A program made the position numbers and the translations under genes. 64,000 nucleotides of DNA from NCBI GenBank assembly GCA_022113835.1, contig JAILWY010000014.1, forward strand, positions 14,567,501 to 14,631,500. Direction: 5' to 3'. The DNA is from Atopsyche davidsoni (taxonomy: Eukaryota; Arthropoda; Insecta; Trichoptera; Hydrobiosidae). Below the pieces are notes generated by a model. It made no database searches and was not told the DNA's origin. It saw only the letters and a program-made list of their open reading frames with translations. This document shows, in pieces, positions 22,413 to 34,140 of the stretch (the first letter of the stretch is position 1; each line of letters opens with the position of its first letter).

Positions 22413-22620
22413 ATCTATATAATCTGCGATTTTAATTTTTTTTTTTAAATTGATGGATTCGGTGTTCCAAAAGGTTGGGAGCCGCTGGCGGGGCGAAGTC
22501 AACCGCGGAATTCGTCCTGGATGCATGCCCGATGAGCTCGGAGACCAGCCCGCGGCATGACAAGTGCGACGCTCGAGGCCGCCGCCGTGGAACCCGTTAC
22601 CGACCACTGGCAGTTACAGC
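22413..22620. other. GC-rich patch with a second hAT-like end
   Basis: CCAAAAGGTTGGGAGCCGCTGG at about 22468 read in reverse begins CAGCGGCTCCCAACC, a common hAT terminus. Its partner was not found. 22490-22600 is GC-rich and open on both strands without a recognised domain. Confidence 0.35.
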
Positions 22621-23740
22621 ATATTGTCCAACACTGTGCTATCACGGGCCGGTTTCATTTGTATCACTCCCCTTGCATAAAAAATATAGCTTGACAAGTG
22701 TTCCAGACTGCTTTAACCTCTCACTGCAAAGTAACCATCTCTCAGTTCAGTATTTGGCACACGTGCATAAAAACATGGGGGAATCCGGATACGGCATTCG
22801 TTTTTATTCCAATGGTGAATAGTCTATACCATAAATCGTAAAATATAAATAACTCTACACACAACCGAGTGTCAATATGCTTGGAATAAGTTAATTAAGG
22901 AATATGTACGTTGGTACGACATGTGCGGCGCCTTCTACAATACTCGTAACTCATTCATTTCAGCATCTCCTGAAACTTGGCACTGAAAGCTGACTTCGGA
23001 TATTTTCTTAATTACAATAAAAAAAAATGAAATATTAAATCTTGGCGTCATCCATTGTTTTTAAATTCATTCATTAGCTTTTTTTTTTTTAAATTGCGCT
23101 TTTTAATTTCTGCTATTTTTCTATTGTATTTCATAAGAATTTTAAAAATAAAATTATGCATAAATTTACGGTTATTTTTTCAATAGTGCGGTACCACCAT
23201 CACCACGATTTATGTTGGCTTATTACAGCCCAATTAAATCCGATTTATTTGTAGGTTTATTTGTTGAAAGATTTTAAATTTGCGAAATAAATTACATAAG
23301 CCGTGCTAGGGGTGGGCGCAAAATATTATGAGACAAAACAATAAATGAGCATTTGAATTTTCTTACATAATATTTGAGGATGGCAATTGTTTTTATTTTA
23401 ATACCATTTTTCAAATGACAATGCTCGATTGTCTTGATTGTCTTGAATTGACCAAAATATACTTTTTGCGCATATGAAACTCTGAAACACATTATTTTTG
23501 TCTTGTCTTGATGAGTAGATTTTTGACTCTCAATAGAGAGGTCCCTGATGCGATAACCGTCTTAGTAAGCGAATTCCGAACCCATGCAATGCAAGATATG
23601 TTAAACAGAATCACTTAAGATTGGAGATAGACTGTGAGATAGACAGCTCTAATAGTTTTGTTTCAGTTTCGGTATCGATACAAAATGTTAAAAAAAAAAA
23701 AAAAAACGTTTCGAGTTTGAATCAGCCTCAATTATCCACC
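22621..23740. other. AT-rich DNA, nothing recognised
   Basis: Poly-A/T tracts and no gene-like feature. A 16-A run lies near 23691. Confidence 0.4.
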
Positions 23741-23754
23741 GTGCTGTCGCGCTA

Positions 23755-23970
23755 ATTATTACGTCGTTGATTATGGAGCAGGACTGCAGATGGGCCCGTG
23801 ATGTCACCGACCGTGACGTCACGCCGGTCGCCATCTTGAATCGTTTTAATTGTCGTCAATTAATCCGGAGCGGTCCGCGTCGCCCGCGATAGCATCTCCG
23901 CGGTTCCCACAATTACCGACAGAAGCGGCGGCCGCCGGAGGAGAGCGGAGCCGCAGACACATAAATATTA
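23755..23970. promoter_or_regulatory. Candidate regulatory block with CRE
   Basis: GC-rich, non-repetitive sequence with GTGATGTCACCGACCGTGACGTCACGCCGG near 23800, containing a perfect TGACGTCA cAMP-response-type site and a near copy TGATGTCA, followed by GCCATCTTGAAT (Pho/YY1-like core). ATAAATATTAAAA follows at about 23960. The grouping suggests a promoter or enhancer; no exon could be tied to it. Confidence 0.35.
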
Positions 23971-24741
23971 AAAACGACGACTCCTGGTGATGCATCACAC
24001 TAGACACAGTCTTATTTAACGGTTAACACTTCTACTGTTTCAATGTAGGGGTGACATAAATTCGTTTTTAAGGAAGACATCACAGCACACCCTTGAAGAG
24101 GGCGTGGCACAGTGGGCCGCTTGCGTTGACAGATCCTCCCGAGGTAGCTACCGAAGTAGAGTGATGGTGACTACGGAACAGTCTTGGCATCGTCTGGACG
24201 GCGGACGAGCTAGTAAGGACCAGCGACCTTGGGACGGAGCCGTCTCCTTAACCGAGAAGACCTTAACCCGAAGGGAGGAGCTCGAGAGGCAACGCCTGCT
24301 AGACCCCAGAGCTCCGACTAGAACGGCGCTGAAGAGGATCGAGAGCTGAAGAACACGAGACTCTAGTCTCCATATATAGTCAGGGACGAATTTCAGAGAC
24401 GAATAGAAGGGAGGAGAGACAGACTGGGGAACAACGAAAAGTGCGCTCCCTGGGAAACCCCCCACGAATGAACGAATTATGTATAGTACCTGATCCCTGA
24501 CCTTACGTACATCGCGAATGTTTATTCTATTCATGACTATAACGCACGTAGAACTATACCTGAATTTAAATGTAATTTAAGAGTGTGACAACTTTAAGCT
24601 CATATAACCTAAAAACGAAATATTTACAACCACACTACTCTAAAAGACTACAGGGAAAGCAAGCAGGCAAGCAATTAAACTGAGCATTTTTATTATTTAT
24701 CTTATTCAGATGACCTGAAAACAATATATCCACACAACTCT
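23971..24741. other. GC-rich region open on both strands, unidentified
   Basis: From about 24085 to 24470 the sequence is GC-rich; the plus frame 24104-24349 is Arg/Glu-rich and the minus frame 24148-24534 (128 codons) is Ser/Leu-rich. Neither resembles a domain I know. The repeated GACGAAT and GGGAGGAG phrases suggest low-complexity origin. Confidence 0.25.
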
Positions 24742-24984
24742 CTAATCGGTTTTCAGGTTCGATTCGAGCTCGCGATCGGCGAGCAAGCGGGCTTGCCACC
24801 GGACCACGAGCGGTTCGGATACCGATTGCATCGCTTTGTCTATTAGCGGACTCGTATCTGCGGCGCTAATCATGCGATACTCTAGTGTTACCGGTGATGT
24901 TTCAATATGTTCCGTATCTATGACAGACGTCCGCGGAAAAGTCCATTGATTGACATCAGCCGACCGCAGATAATCCGACACCAA
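24742..24984 (-). other. 81-codon open frame, partly SINE-derived
   Basis: The frame is open with even codon usage, but its last third (about 24755-24812) matches the SINE head seen at 3.44 kb: CTCGTGGTCCGGTGGCAAGC followed by GCTTGCTCGCC and a box B-like CTCGAATCGAACC. The remaining part shows no known domain. A chance frame through a SINE is more likely than an exon. Confidence 0.3.
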
Positions 24985-26145
24985 ACCGCACTCGGTCTCC
25001 TAAAGCCGGCCATAGACCGGGAGGTCTGGGAGTGACCGTGACAAACAATATAATAAACCATATAATAAACCATCAGAATTGTATCATTTTGTTTACATGA
25101 TCTGTATTATGGTTCAAAGGTAATCAAAACTTTTTTTTAAAATACCCACTATGATGATTTGATTTAGTTTCATGAGTGTTGACCTGTTTGTCTTCTAGGA
25201 TTTTTCCGACGCTCTGATACTCATTTTTCGTGATTTTTCTATCTACAATATATATATTTTTTATTAATGTTCGATTCAATAAGATAAGACGTAAACCTTT
25301 AAGCCAAAGCAATGATTAAATATTAAACAACACCGTAGTTCGAAGATTATCTTGCATATTTCTAGGGTCCCGGGCTTGGCTCTGTTAATTATTGGGGAAT
25401 TCCCGACTAAAAAAACTGTTGTAGGTTTTTTGTATTTTATCCAAACACGGTTGCAATTTCCTAATTAATCTTCTTGAGCTAATCTTGAGGTCTCCTACTC
25501 TTTCAGAGTAGTGTGGTCACAGAATCCCGTTCCCAGATTATCTGCCTTTGTATATATTCTGCTCGTGTTTAAAAGGAGTATTAAAAAAAATATTTTAAAA
25601 CTTATCAACTACGACAGACTGGTTTAACTTGTAATACTAAACGCTTTAATAAGGTGATTACGATCATTTTTATATTTAAGTGCTAAAGAAAATGTCATAA
25701 AAATAAAAATGTCTGATGATCCTTTGAAAGACGAAATCGCTCACAAGCAAAATCAACGAATTTTAAACAACAACTATAAAAACCATTTGGATATTAATAG
25801 TTGTTTTTTTTTTTTTTTTACATATAGTTTTAATAGTTTGTAGTAAATATACACCACTGTGCGTATATATATTAGATCACGCTGGAAATGCGTACGCCCA
25901 GACTGCGTCAGAAATAAAGTCGGATTCTTTGGCAACAACTTATCAGTCTGGACGCAAGCTTGTGTTTGTTTCGGATACAAGCGGAATCCAAATCAACAAC
26001 GTCTACGGATAGATCTAACCGGAGGATCTATTTAGTGAATCATATGAATCGCATTTAGGTGAAATACTTTATATGAATATTTCAGGGTCTTGCTACCTAA
26101 CCTTGCTTGGTGTCCATCCTCCGTCTGCCACAAAAAAAGGACCGT
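24985..26145. other. AT-rich DNA, nothing recognised
   Basis: GGCCATAGACCGGGAGGTCTGG at about 25010 is a small GC-rich inverted motif. No gene-like feature otherwise. Confidence 0.35.
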
Positions 26146-26735
26146 TTTACCTGGCGAAATCGTGTCATTTAAGTAATTTAATTGTCACTTTATTTTTGTA
26201 TGTCGAAAGTTTATTTTTTTATAGAGTATTGAAAAAACTATAAATTATATTTAAATATTTTTTATTATTTAATTAACGTCCATTTTCAGGGTAAAATAAA
26301 ATCTTAAAGATGTTAAAAAATTGGATAAAATAACGACTTTTCAAAACCAATGTTGGTTAAAGATTTTTTTTTTTAATTTTTAAAATAATAAATCGCACAG
26401 GGTTTATATTTAATCATTTAATTCCAATTGAAAAAAATACTTTTAAATGTTTAGGACTCTTAGAATAGGGACATGACGAATCTCCAAATTCCTACACTTC
26501 AATCGGAAAAACACAAATTTATCATACTAAAAGTAAATTTACAAGAAATAAAAATATATTTTGTTTGAAAGAAGGGATGTATCTAACTTTTTGCATTTAA
26601 TTTTTTTTGATTTTGCAGTCGATTTTTCGCAAAACGGACCAGAAAATGATCAAAAAAACTCGAGTATGAGACTTGGGCCCTTAACTAAGTGATGATGAGC
26701 GAATTGCTCCAAGTAAACTATCAGCCAGGTAGGTG
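26146..26735 (+). repeat. Family A interspersed repeat, longest clean copy
   Basis: Starts TTTTACCTGGCGAAATCGTG and ends GAGCGAATTGCTCCAAGTAA followed by ACTATCAG. It matches the reverse of 0.77-1.34 kb from end to end, and 10.17-10.64 kb over most of its length. Coding potential is nil. I did not find clear target duplications. Confidence 0.75.
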
Positions 26736-27685
26736 TTGGCTAGACAAAGAAAGCATGATTGACACGTGAGTGAGACGCGATGTTTGTTAAGACGATCCGT
26801 CATCACAAGTCATCAGATAGGAGCCCGACCTACATGCGACGTCCTCCTTCGTCCTTTTTGGACCTCGCTAATAGAACGAAGGCCGACTAAGGTGTGTCTA
26901 ATTACTGATTATAATTTATAAATAATATTGTTGTTCCTAGACCTAGTGATGATGTCATCAACACCTCGGAATATTTTTACTCAGAGACATATTCTGCAGC
27001 TGAGATTTTCGTAGTTGATAAATTGGGGGTATTTTTATCAGCACATATAATCACAACAAAACCATGCAATTATAATTTTTATATTACATTTTTCTTCCAG
27101 GTCAAGAAAATGATATCGATGGCTCATAATATTTTTCCTCAAATAAAAACATATTCTGTACTTTACATATCCCATCGTAATAAATGTTGAATTCTATTGT
27201 AGTGATATCTTGCTATGATTTATGAAATTTTTAAACCAGAGAATGTTGCTATCAATTTGATTGCATAAAAACAGGAAAATAAATACTTTTTTTAAAATTA
27301 TATAACATCATTTAACAAAACTGATAGATATAAGTTGAAAACGACTGACTTCGCTTATCGCGATACTAATATTGATGATAAATAATCATTCGTTTGGTTT
27401 ATTAGTCGCGTGGTATTTAATGAGACGTCCTTGAGCAATTTAAAGCGTTATCATAAATCTACGAGCGAGAGACATTCAATTTTAAACGACCAGGTAAAGG
27501 GTTACACTATCCACTCTACTCATAATGGTCCAATTCATATCTTAAAAAAAATAATATATATATTATTGATTTTTTGTGAAGACCGTCTCACAGGAAGTAC
27601 GATTTCGATAATGATTAAGTACAGTCTAGTATTACAAGTCACGCAATATTTAATTGTCATAATAAGTACATTGTTTCACTTATAG
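26736..27685. other. AT-rich DNA, nothing recognised
   Basis: No recognisable domain, RNA or repeat. Short AT microsatellites only. Confidence 0.4.
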
Positions 27686-27830
27686 GATATGATTGTTAAA
27701 AATTCTTGCCAAGTAAATAGTGATTCGTTGGCATAATTGGTAATGCACCGGCCATGTGCATTTCTGAGAGTTTCTTTAATCATTTATCAATATTTGAAAA
27801 AATGTACTTAATCATTATCAAAAAATATTT
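27686..27830 (+). repeat. tRNA-like element, internally deleted copy
   Basis: GATTGTTAAAAATTCTTGCC, GTGATTCGTTGGCATAATTG, GCACCGGCCATGTGCA and TTTCTGAGAGTTTCTTTAAT occur in the family order, but the T-arm half of the tRNA-like body is missing. This is the third locus of the family seen at 18.5 and 51.7 kb. Confidence 0.65.
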
Positions 27831-28330
27831 ATATTGCATAGGCAAAATACCCGTAAATATGGGAGACGCTAATTTACAAAATATTGAATTCCTCTTAAAT
27901 AAGCTGCACTCAACAGCGCGTAAAGATAAACGGAACGAAAAAATAAACACCACGCTTTATTTATCCTCCTGAAAGATGTTTTATGCAATAACGTAGATTT
28001 AAAATCGCGAGAGTAATAAACGCGAATTTATATTTAAAAAAACTACTAAGTCCACGCAGTGTTGTTTTTTTTTTTTTTTTTAATCCGATATCAAATGCGT
28101 ATGTTTTTTTGCTGCCGTCGCCGCTCCGTCTCTGACGCGCGGCCGTGACAGTAAAAATATAATAAATTCGCACTCCGATAGGGTTCCCGGGTGGCGATGC
28201 AGTAATCCATGGGGTGACCATCCGTTACGCGCCGGGGGACACCCCGCCGATGGACGCGACGGCGCCGGTAAAAAGTGGCCACCCGACGCACAGGGCGTTC
28301 CCGAAATACCTGACGCATCTTATGCAAAAT
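27831..28330. other. AT-rich, then GC-rich patch
   Basis: 28105-28310 is GC-rich and open on both strands; no domain recognised. A T-run of about 19 lies near 28065. Confidence 0.3.
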
Positions 28331-28334
28331 ATTA

Positions 28335-28405
28335 AAAAATATATATATATATATATTTATGACCGGTTTCGCCAGTCTTTCACGTCGGCATCATCAAGCA
28401 GAGTG
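28335..28405 (-). repeat. Hammerhead-like repeat fragment (CCGGTC family)
   Basis: Minus strand: TTGATGA, T-GCC...GGC hairpin (spacer GACGTGAAAGACT), GAA, ACCGGT, C. The core lacks the first C of CUGAUGA but is otherwise intact. An AT microsatellite directly follows. No helix I pairing is evident. Confidence 0.55.
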
Positions 28406-29299
28406 ATATTTTATATAATAACTAGAAATGTAGCCCGTCATAAAATGACGTATTCGATGAACGATGCAATCGTGTTTGAACATATGTTTGGCTGACAATT
28501 AGATGAATATTTGATTTCATTTTGTACACATATATTTTGAATAACCGGATATTAATTTCGAAAGCAAAGCCATTCTAGGAAATATCACATTTAGTGTCAC
28601 AAACAACGAATCACTTTCACTGCACTGTTCTTTATTAGATGCAGTTTTTATCAAGTTCACTTTTTTAATTACGTTTGCTGTGCTAAGACGGTGTTATTTT
28701 TTTAGGTGGCATTTTATATTATTAATGATGTGATTAATAATTTCTAACGCAACTAAAAAATAAAATTGGTACTTGTGTCAAGCTGACATAAACTGGAAAT
28801 TTGTTAGAAGCATCATATTTAGCTTTTTTGTAAAAATTCTAAATTTGAAATTCTCGCTGTGAACAATAGAATCATATAATTCGTACATAAAGCATATTTG
28901 ATTGTTTTATTTAATTAGTTTATGAATGAAAATATTATCCTATCGTCTTGAAATTTGGCACATAGCTGCGGAAAAATTTACTAAACTTACGTGCAAAAAA
29001 TCAGCGTTGTATCTTTCAAGATATTCTATAGAGAACCAAAAAATTAAACATGCACACACACACAATGGCTATTATTATAGTAGATAAGCAATTAGGTAAA
29101 CAATTGTAAGAAGGAGAGGTTGTTGGAAAGAGAGAGAGTGATTGTCAGGTGGTAAGGGGTAATGTGATTTTAATATACCTGACAAGTGGAGGATTCTATA
29201 TAAATGCAAATTTTTGTGAACAAATGTTTTTTTTTATATTAATGGGGTGATTATCTAAAGTAGTGGCTAGAGGTGTAGCAGCAGTTATCGTGTGTTGGG
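28406..29299. other. AT-rich DNA, nothing recognised
   Basis: AT-rich, with a CACACACACACA run near 29052 and GA-rich stretch near 29115. The phrase at 28925-29060 (TTGAAATTTGGCACATAGCT) resembles dispersed insect repeat sequence but has no second copy here. Confidence 0.35.
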
Positions 29300-29430
29300 G
29301 TTTGTCCTGTAGTGTGCGTAGTGCGAAACCGGTCACAAATAAAAAAACGAACATGTGGAAAATCACTCAAGTATTTTATTCAAAAAATATTTTAAAATGG
29401 AATTCCGCCAAGTACTCTATCAAAAATATT
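29300..29430 (+). repeat. Hammerhead-like repeat fragment (CCGGTC family)
   Basis: GTGCGAAACCGGTCACAAATAA then ACATGTGGAAAATCACTCAAG and CCAAGTACTCTATC. The right part matches, in reverse, the sequences flanking the 2.95 kb copy, so the repeat extends well beyond the ribozyme-like core. The 5' half of the core is absent. Confidence 0.55.
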
Positions 29431-30019
29431 AAGCATCTTTGGCATAAAATCAATTTTTTAAAGAAATTTCGATTTAACAACAAATAAATTAGTTTATATA
29501 TAAATTGATACTATTCACGTATAATTAGGGCTTTATTGATAAATTAATTTGTTTTAAAAGAATGATTTGAAGAAGTTACTGAAATTGGGTATTAATAGTG
29601 TTAAAAGCCGTTGTTGAACCATATTTAGGAAATCATGGAAAATGTCCCTAGTATCGTCACCGAAACGTCGAAAACTTCAATAAGAAACGCGTATTAACAC
29701 AATACGACAATTTTGAGATTATTCATACCATCGATAGGAAATTGGTAACAGAAACTTTTAATTTAACGTTCATTTTCAAGGTATGTATGATAATGAAAAA
29801 ATTAAGTGTACTAATTATGTCACTACAATGATACCCCAAACTATATTTTTATTTATTATAAGTAGTCTATTAGTTTATTATTTTCCCTACTTAATGTACG
29901 GTGCATTGATGCGTTATACATTGTACGCAATATGAATGCCCTTTAGCATTCATACTTTAACGGAAATTAAATTTAATAAATAAAATATAACAATTATTAA
30001 TGAATTAACAAATAAACTT
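29431..30019. other. AT-rich DNA with weak hammerhead-like remnant
   Basis: TCCCTAGTATCGTCACCGAA followed by ACGTCG at about 29646 resembles the 32.73 kb motif with its middle deleted. Nothing else recognised. Confidence 0.3.
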
Positions 30020-30315
30020 ATTTGTGGCATCTGAAGATGACCCGGTGTATGGCTTGAAACTAGTAATGCTAAAAATTAAAATAAAACTCATGTGAAGATT
30101 TAACACTAGATTGCCCAAGGAATTCATTTTGACCGTTCATATACTCGTATATAATGACAAAATTTCATAGAATTTTGTGACCTTTTGTACAACATATGAA
30201 TGCGTTTATTTATAATTGTAGTTACCTCCCCATCGTTCATTTCCGCTATATATATATATATATATAAATAATATGGATCTCCACCAACCAAATGCCTTGT
30301 CCCTCAACAAAATAT
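30020..30315 (+). repeat. Second copy of the hammerhead-bearing repeat
   Basis: Carries a hammerhead-like motif at 30027-30069 on the plus strand and, 210 bases further, AAATGCCTTGTCCCTCAACA, the reverse of the phrase that borders the 21.3 kb element. The order ribozyme, CACATGAG-type AT-rich arm, GGATCTC, terminal phrase agrees with the 21.3 kb copy read in reverse. An AT microsatellite has expanded inside (about 30246-30266). Confidence 0.6.
30027..30069 (+). ncRNA. Hammerhead-like motif, decayed helix II
   Basis: GCAT (helix I), CTGAAGA (core, allowed CUGANGA variant), a helix II region TGACCCGGTGTATGGCTT that pairs poorly, GAA, ACTAGT, A, ATGC. Helix I and the core are intact and the cleavage triplet would be GUA. 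Helix II has lost most of the pairing seen in the 21.4 kb copy, so activity is doubtful. Confidence 0.5.
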
Positions 30316-32720
30316 TATAACTTTCATTCGTATATTTTTTTTTACACAAAGTTAAATTAAAAATTACATAACCGTAAATAAACAAGTCACTTCACGAACG
30401 CCCTGTACTTCCGTCTAAATCCGTTTGCATGACGCGAGTTGCCAGAGTGGAATAATATTTTTTAATTTTTAATATATTGGGTGCTTCGAATCGGCTCCCC
30501 GCGTGATGGATCGTCCGGCTATCAGAAATAGCGCGCGGACGCTCGAGTCTCAGTCCAGGGGCGCCAAACCCGCGGCCCGGGGACACTGAAAACTGGATAC
30601 TGAATACTAAATACACTAAGAACACTAAATACTGGATACTGAGGCCATCAAAGATGCCGAGTGGTTAATGGAGGACATCACCATAATTTCAAGCTCGTAT
30701 TCACAAAACTGAATAGTATCTAAAAGTACACAAATATGATATAATCTATTCCTTAGGATCGACCTACGCGTTTTTCGTTTTTGCGGACAGGTGTCATTTT
30801 CTACCTGTGTCTATTTTATCTGTATCTTTTAGCTCATAACGAAAATTGCTATTAAAAAATTGTCAGCACCCCAACCACTGGTTTTTTGCCCCTGCCCCCA
30901 TGCGTCCGCTTCTTCTTCTCCCGACGCTCCGATATTTATATCGGCTGTCACAAGACAGAGGTGCCGAAAACTTGTGGACATTTTTTTTTATTTTAACTAA
31001 TATCCAGCATTTATAATACGCGTTGAATAATGTTTTTATGTTGAAAATATTTCGTAATAACACTAGTTATTTTTCACACCTATTTGTTAAAAAATAAGAT
31101 CGTAGAAATACGCTTGCTTTTTTAAAAGAAAAATCTCTAGTTATTACTAATGAAAGATTTTAGATTTGTGTTATTGCTTTTCGTTCGGCTTATAAGTGAA
31201 AATGCTCTTTTTAATTACTGATACAAATTTTAATTACTGCCAGATCTCAATCGCATATATCAACTGGAAAAATAGCGCTTTTATCGACGCTTGCGTTATA
31301 TCTGACAGGTTGTTAATCGTTGTTTACTTTGATCTGCCTTTCAGAATCTGAGCGTGTACAATAATCATTATTTATTTAATTCAAATTATGATAGTAATCT
31401 AGAGTTGTAACCGTGAGCAATCGAGTACCGATATTCACGTTAATTTTTTTTTTTTTTTTATATAGAACTGTAAACTAAGCTGAAATGATATATCTCGCGT
31501 TTGTTTATGCCCATTGTTAATGCTTGTCTTTGATTGCGCTTGTCTTTGGTAATGTGCACAGTCTATGGTCGCGCCGGCCTGCCATAGTGAAGCTTGATTT
31601 TAATTTAAACTGTCAAACATGACAGCCTGAAATTAGAACCCACACTCCAAAACGGCCGACGCTCGCGCGGAATTAAAAATATCGATCATCAGCTGAGAAT
31701 AAATCGATAATCTAAACAATTGACTCCGAGAATATAACTTGTCAGAAAAAAAAAAAAAAAAAAAAACATTCGTAGCAATGATTTTCGAATTATAATTTAT
31801 TTGGCACTTTAACGATAAAAAAACTAACTTAGTGCTATGCTAAGTCCAACGTGACTCTTCTTGTTACTTTCCCAAACATTTGGTAAATATGTGGTTTAAT
31901 ACAATTCAGCACTTTATGTATAAAAATTAAATTACACTATTGTTATGTGAATCGAAAGATTGTTATAATAACAACCTCATTATCAAACGCTGGTTTTTTT
32001 AAATATTGCGAAATAACCTTGAAACATTTGCAAACTATCGGTCGTTTAATTAAGATATGATGCAGATATTAATTTTATTTATAATCGATATTAAGTGTCT
32101 GTTTCAGTGATTCAACTCCTGAAGAAATATTACTATATTGTTTATAAATAGGTGACATCCTCAGGTGAATTTTAAAAGCATACACGACAGGTCACTTCAA
32201 AAAAATATATATTTGTGACAAGTTTTTTTTATGATCTCAATTGAGTTTATACCCGAAAATCGTAATTCCAGAAATTGGAAATAAAATACGTGCAAGCCAT
32301 CCCTAAAAATATTTAAAAAATACCCTCTGAATGTGCAGAGTTACTGAAAAACATTTATAATTTTTTTTCTGGCGCCTTTAATTCCCGTCGGCGATAAAAA
32401 TTCTTTAACGATTTGCAATCTATTTATTACGATTTATCAAAGACCGCAGTATTTACATAAATTCTGCGCACCGGAAGATGTTCATTACAGGAGAAGCCCA
32501 GACAGGAGTTGAAATATTACCTGAAACAAGCAAAAATATACAAATTAGTTTTCAAACACAAATATGTACTACATTTAGGTCATTGACTTTCATGTGAAAC
32601 GACGAAAATGTCATTTGATTTTTTTTTTATAATAAAACACTGTCGAATCGAATGCAGTCTGGCATTATGCATTGTATATGTATCTATACTGCGACCATAT
32701 TCAGGGGTTTTGATATTGGA
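30316..32720. other. AT-rich intergenic block
   Basis: Holds a GC-rich patch at about 30485-30590 and a tRNA-like fragment at about 30648-30710 (GATGCCGAGTGGTTAATGG, then CAAGCTCGTATTC), which resembles a Ser/Leu-type tRNA half and is not a complete gene. A 24-A run is near 31746. No coding sequence was recognised. Confidence 0.4.
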
Positions 32721-32723
32721 TAA

Positions 32724-32775
32724 ATCCCTGATAATGGTCACAGTGCCATGAGCGAAACGTCGGAAGGCACAAATC
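32724..32775 (+). repeat. Degenerate hammerhead-like motif
   Basis: TCC, CTGATAA, a GGTCA...TGAGC stem with one mismatch, GAA, ACGT, C, GGA. The layout is that of a type I hammerhead with a three-pair helix I, but the conserved G of CUGANGA is A, so catalysis is unlikely. It is probably the relic of a related element. Confidence 0.4.
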
Positions 32776-34140
32776 ACTGCACGTCATAAGAGATTCCAAG
32801 ATCGTCCGACCACAACGACCAACCAATACATTTAAAAAAAAAAACTAAATAATAACATTAAAATAAATAATTGAAGCTGTCTTATTTGTAGACATCTTGC
32901 AATTATCCTTCGAGAACAGTTTGACTTCGGATTATGAAAACAAAGCGAACTAAAAAAAAAATACCCAGTGGGCAGTCTGTTGGCAGGCCGCTTTGTTAAG
33001 TCTCCTCATTGTTTTGTTTTTTTTTGCCGCCGTTAGTGTCTCGATCACTCGGGGCCGGTGCATTAAGTGGATTAGAACTGTAAATGATCGTACGAACATT
33101 AAACGGAACGGAATCGACTCCGTATTCTAAGCGTGGCGACCCACTCAGAGCCTCGCGAGTATGTAGGCGAGCCCGAAAATAATAGCTTTTTTATTTGTTA
33201 AATTTAGACTTACCCACTACAGACTGGCTTAATTTGTAATACTCCATATTTTCACAACGAATATGAATTACGCAAACACCTAATAACAAATAAAAACACA
33301 TGTGTGGTTGATAAACGAAAAATAACTGACTTAGCAGTAGCAGAGGTTTTTTACCAGTTTGAAGACGCTCTTGAAAAAAATAATAAAATTTAAGTCATCT
33401 TATCATATTTGTTGTTAAAATTATTAATGTGTGAGAAATAATGGATTTATTGAAAAAAAAAAAAAAACCAACTGAATCGCGCTTTGTGCACTTGACCACT
33501 GTGCAATTATCTATTGTACGTAAATGTATGCTTGTAAGCTAAAGCTTATTTCATACTTAAATGATTAAATTTTGCTTGTAATTTCACATCGATCAGTATT
33601 ATTTAATGTTAAATTTATTGTGTTTACTTATAAGTCGTTCGGCCGCTGCCTTTCATATCGCTACCCCAAAGTCTGTCGTAAATTCTATTTTTATTTCGGA
33701 GTGGCCATGATGACAATCAAACCGCTCGCCATCCAATCCAGTTCAAGGCAATTCGTTTTTAGACGCAAATATCGGAGAAAAAGCAAACGCAATAAATTTA
33801 TCTATGGCCTGTAATGCTCTGATTATCGTGTAGAGATTCAAAATCCGCTCCAGGTATATAAACGTTTAATTTTTTTGCAACACGATAAGCAATGATATTT
33901 ATGCGTAATCAAATTAGAACCAATATATTTATTGTAAACACATTCAGCTCATCTGTTGAAAGTATATTAAGGCAAGAACTAAAATAAATTTATTTATTTA
34001 TGATGGGTTGATTACATAATATAATATCCAACCGTACTTAGAATAATTCATATATTACAAAAGTTTACAACTCTCCGTACTTTAAAGCTATGCAAGCAGG
34101 ATATATAATAATTACAGTAATGTTTGAAATCTTTCGCATG
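32776..34140. other. AT-rich DNA, nothing recognised
   Basis: Short GC-rich stretch at about 33030-33065. The basic-residue-rich open frame at 33572-33814 has no known domain and is taken as chance. Confidence 0.35.

Noticed and set aside
24742..24984. Clean exon with coding-like codon usage
   Set aside because: Part of the frame is a tRNA-derived SINE head shared with 3.44 kb, which explains much of the GC-rich open sequence.
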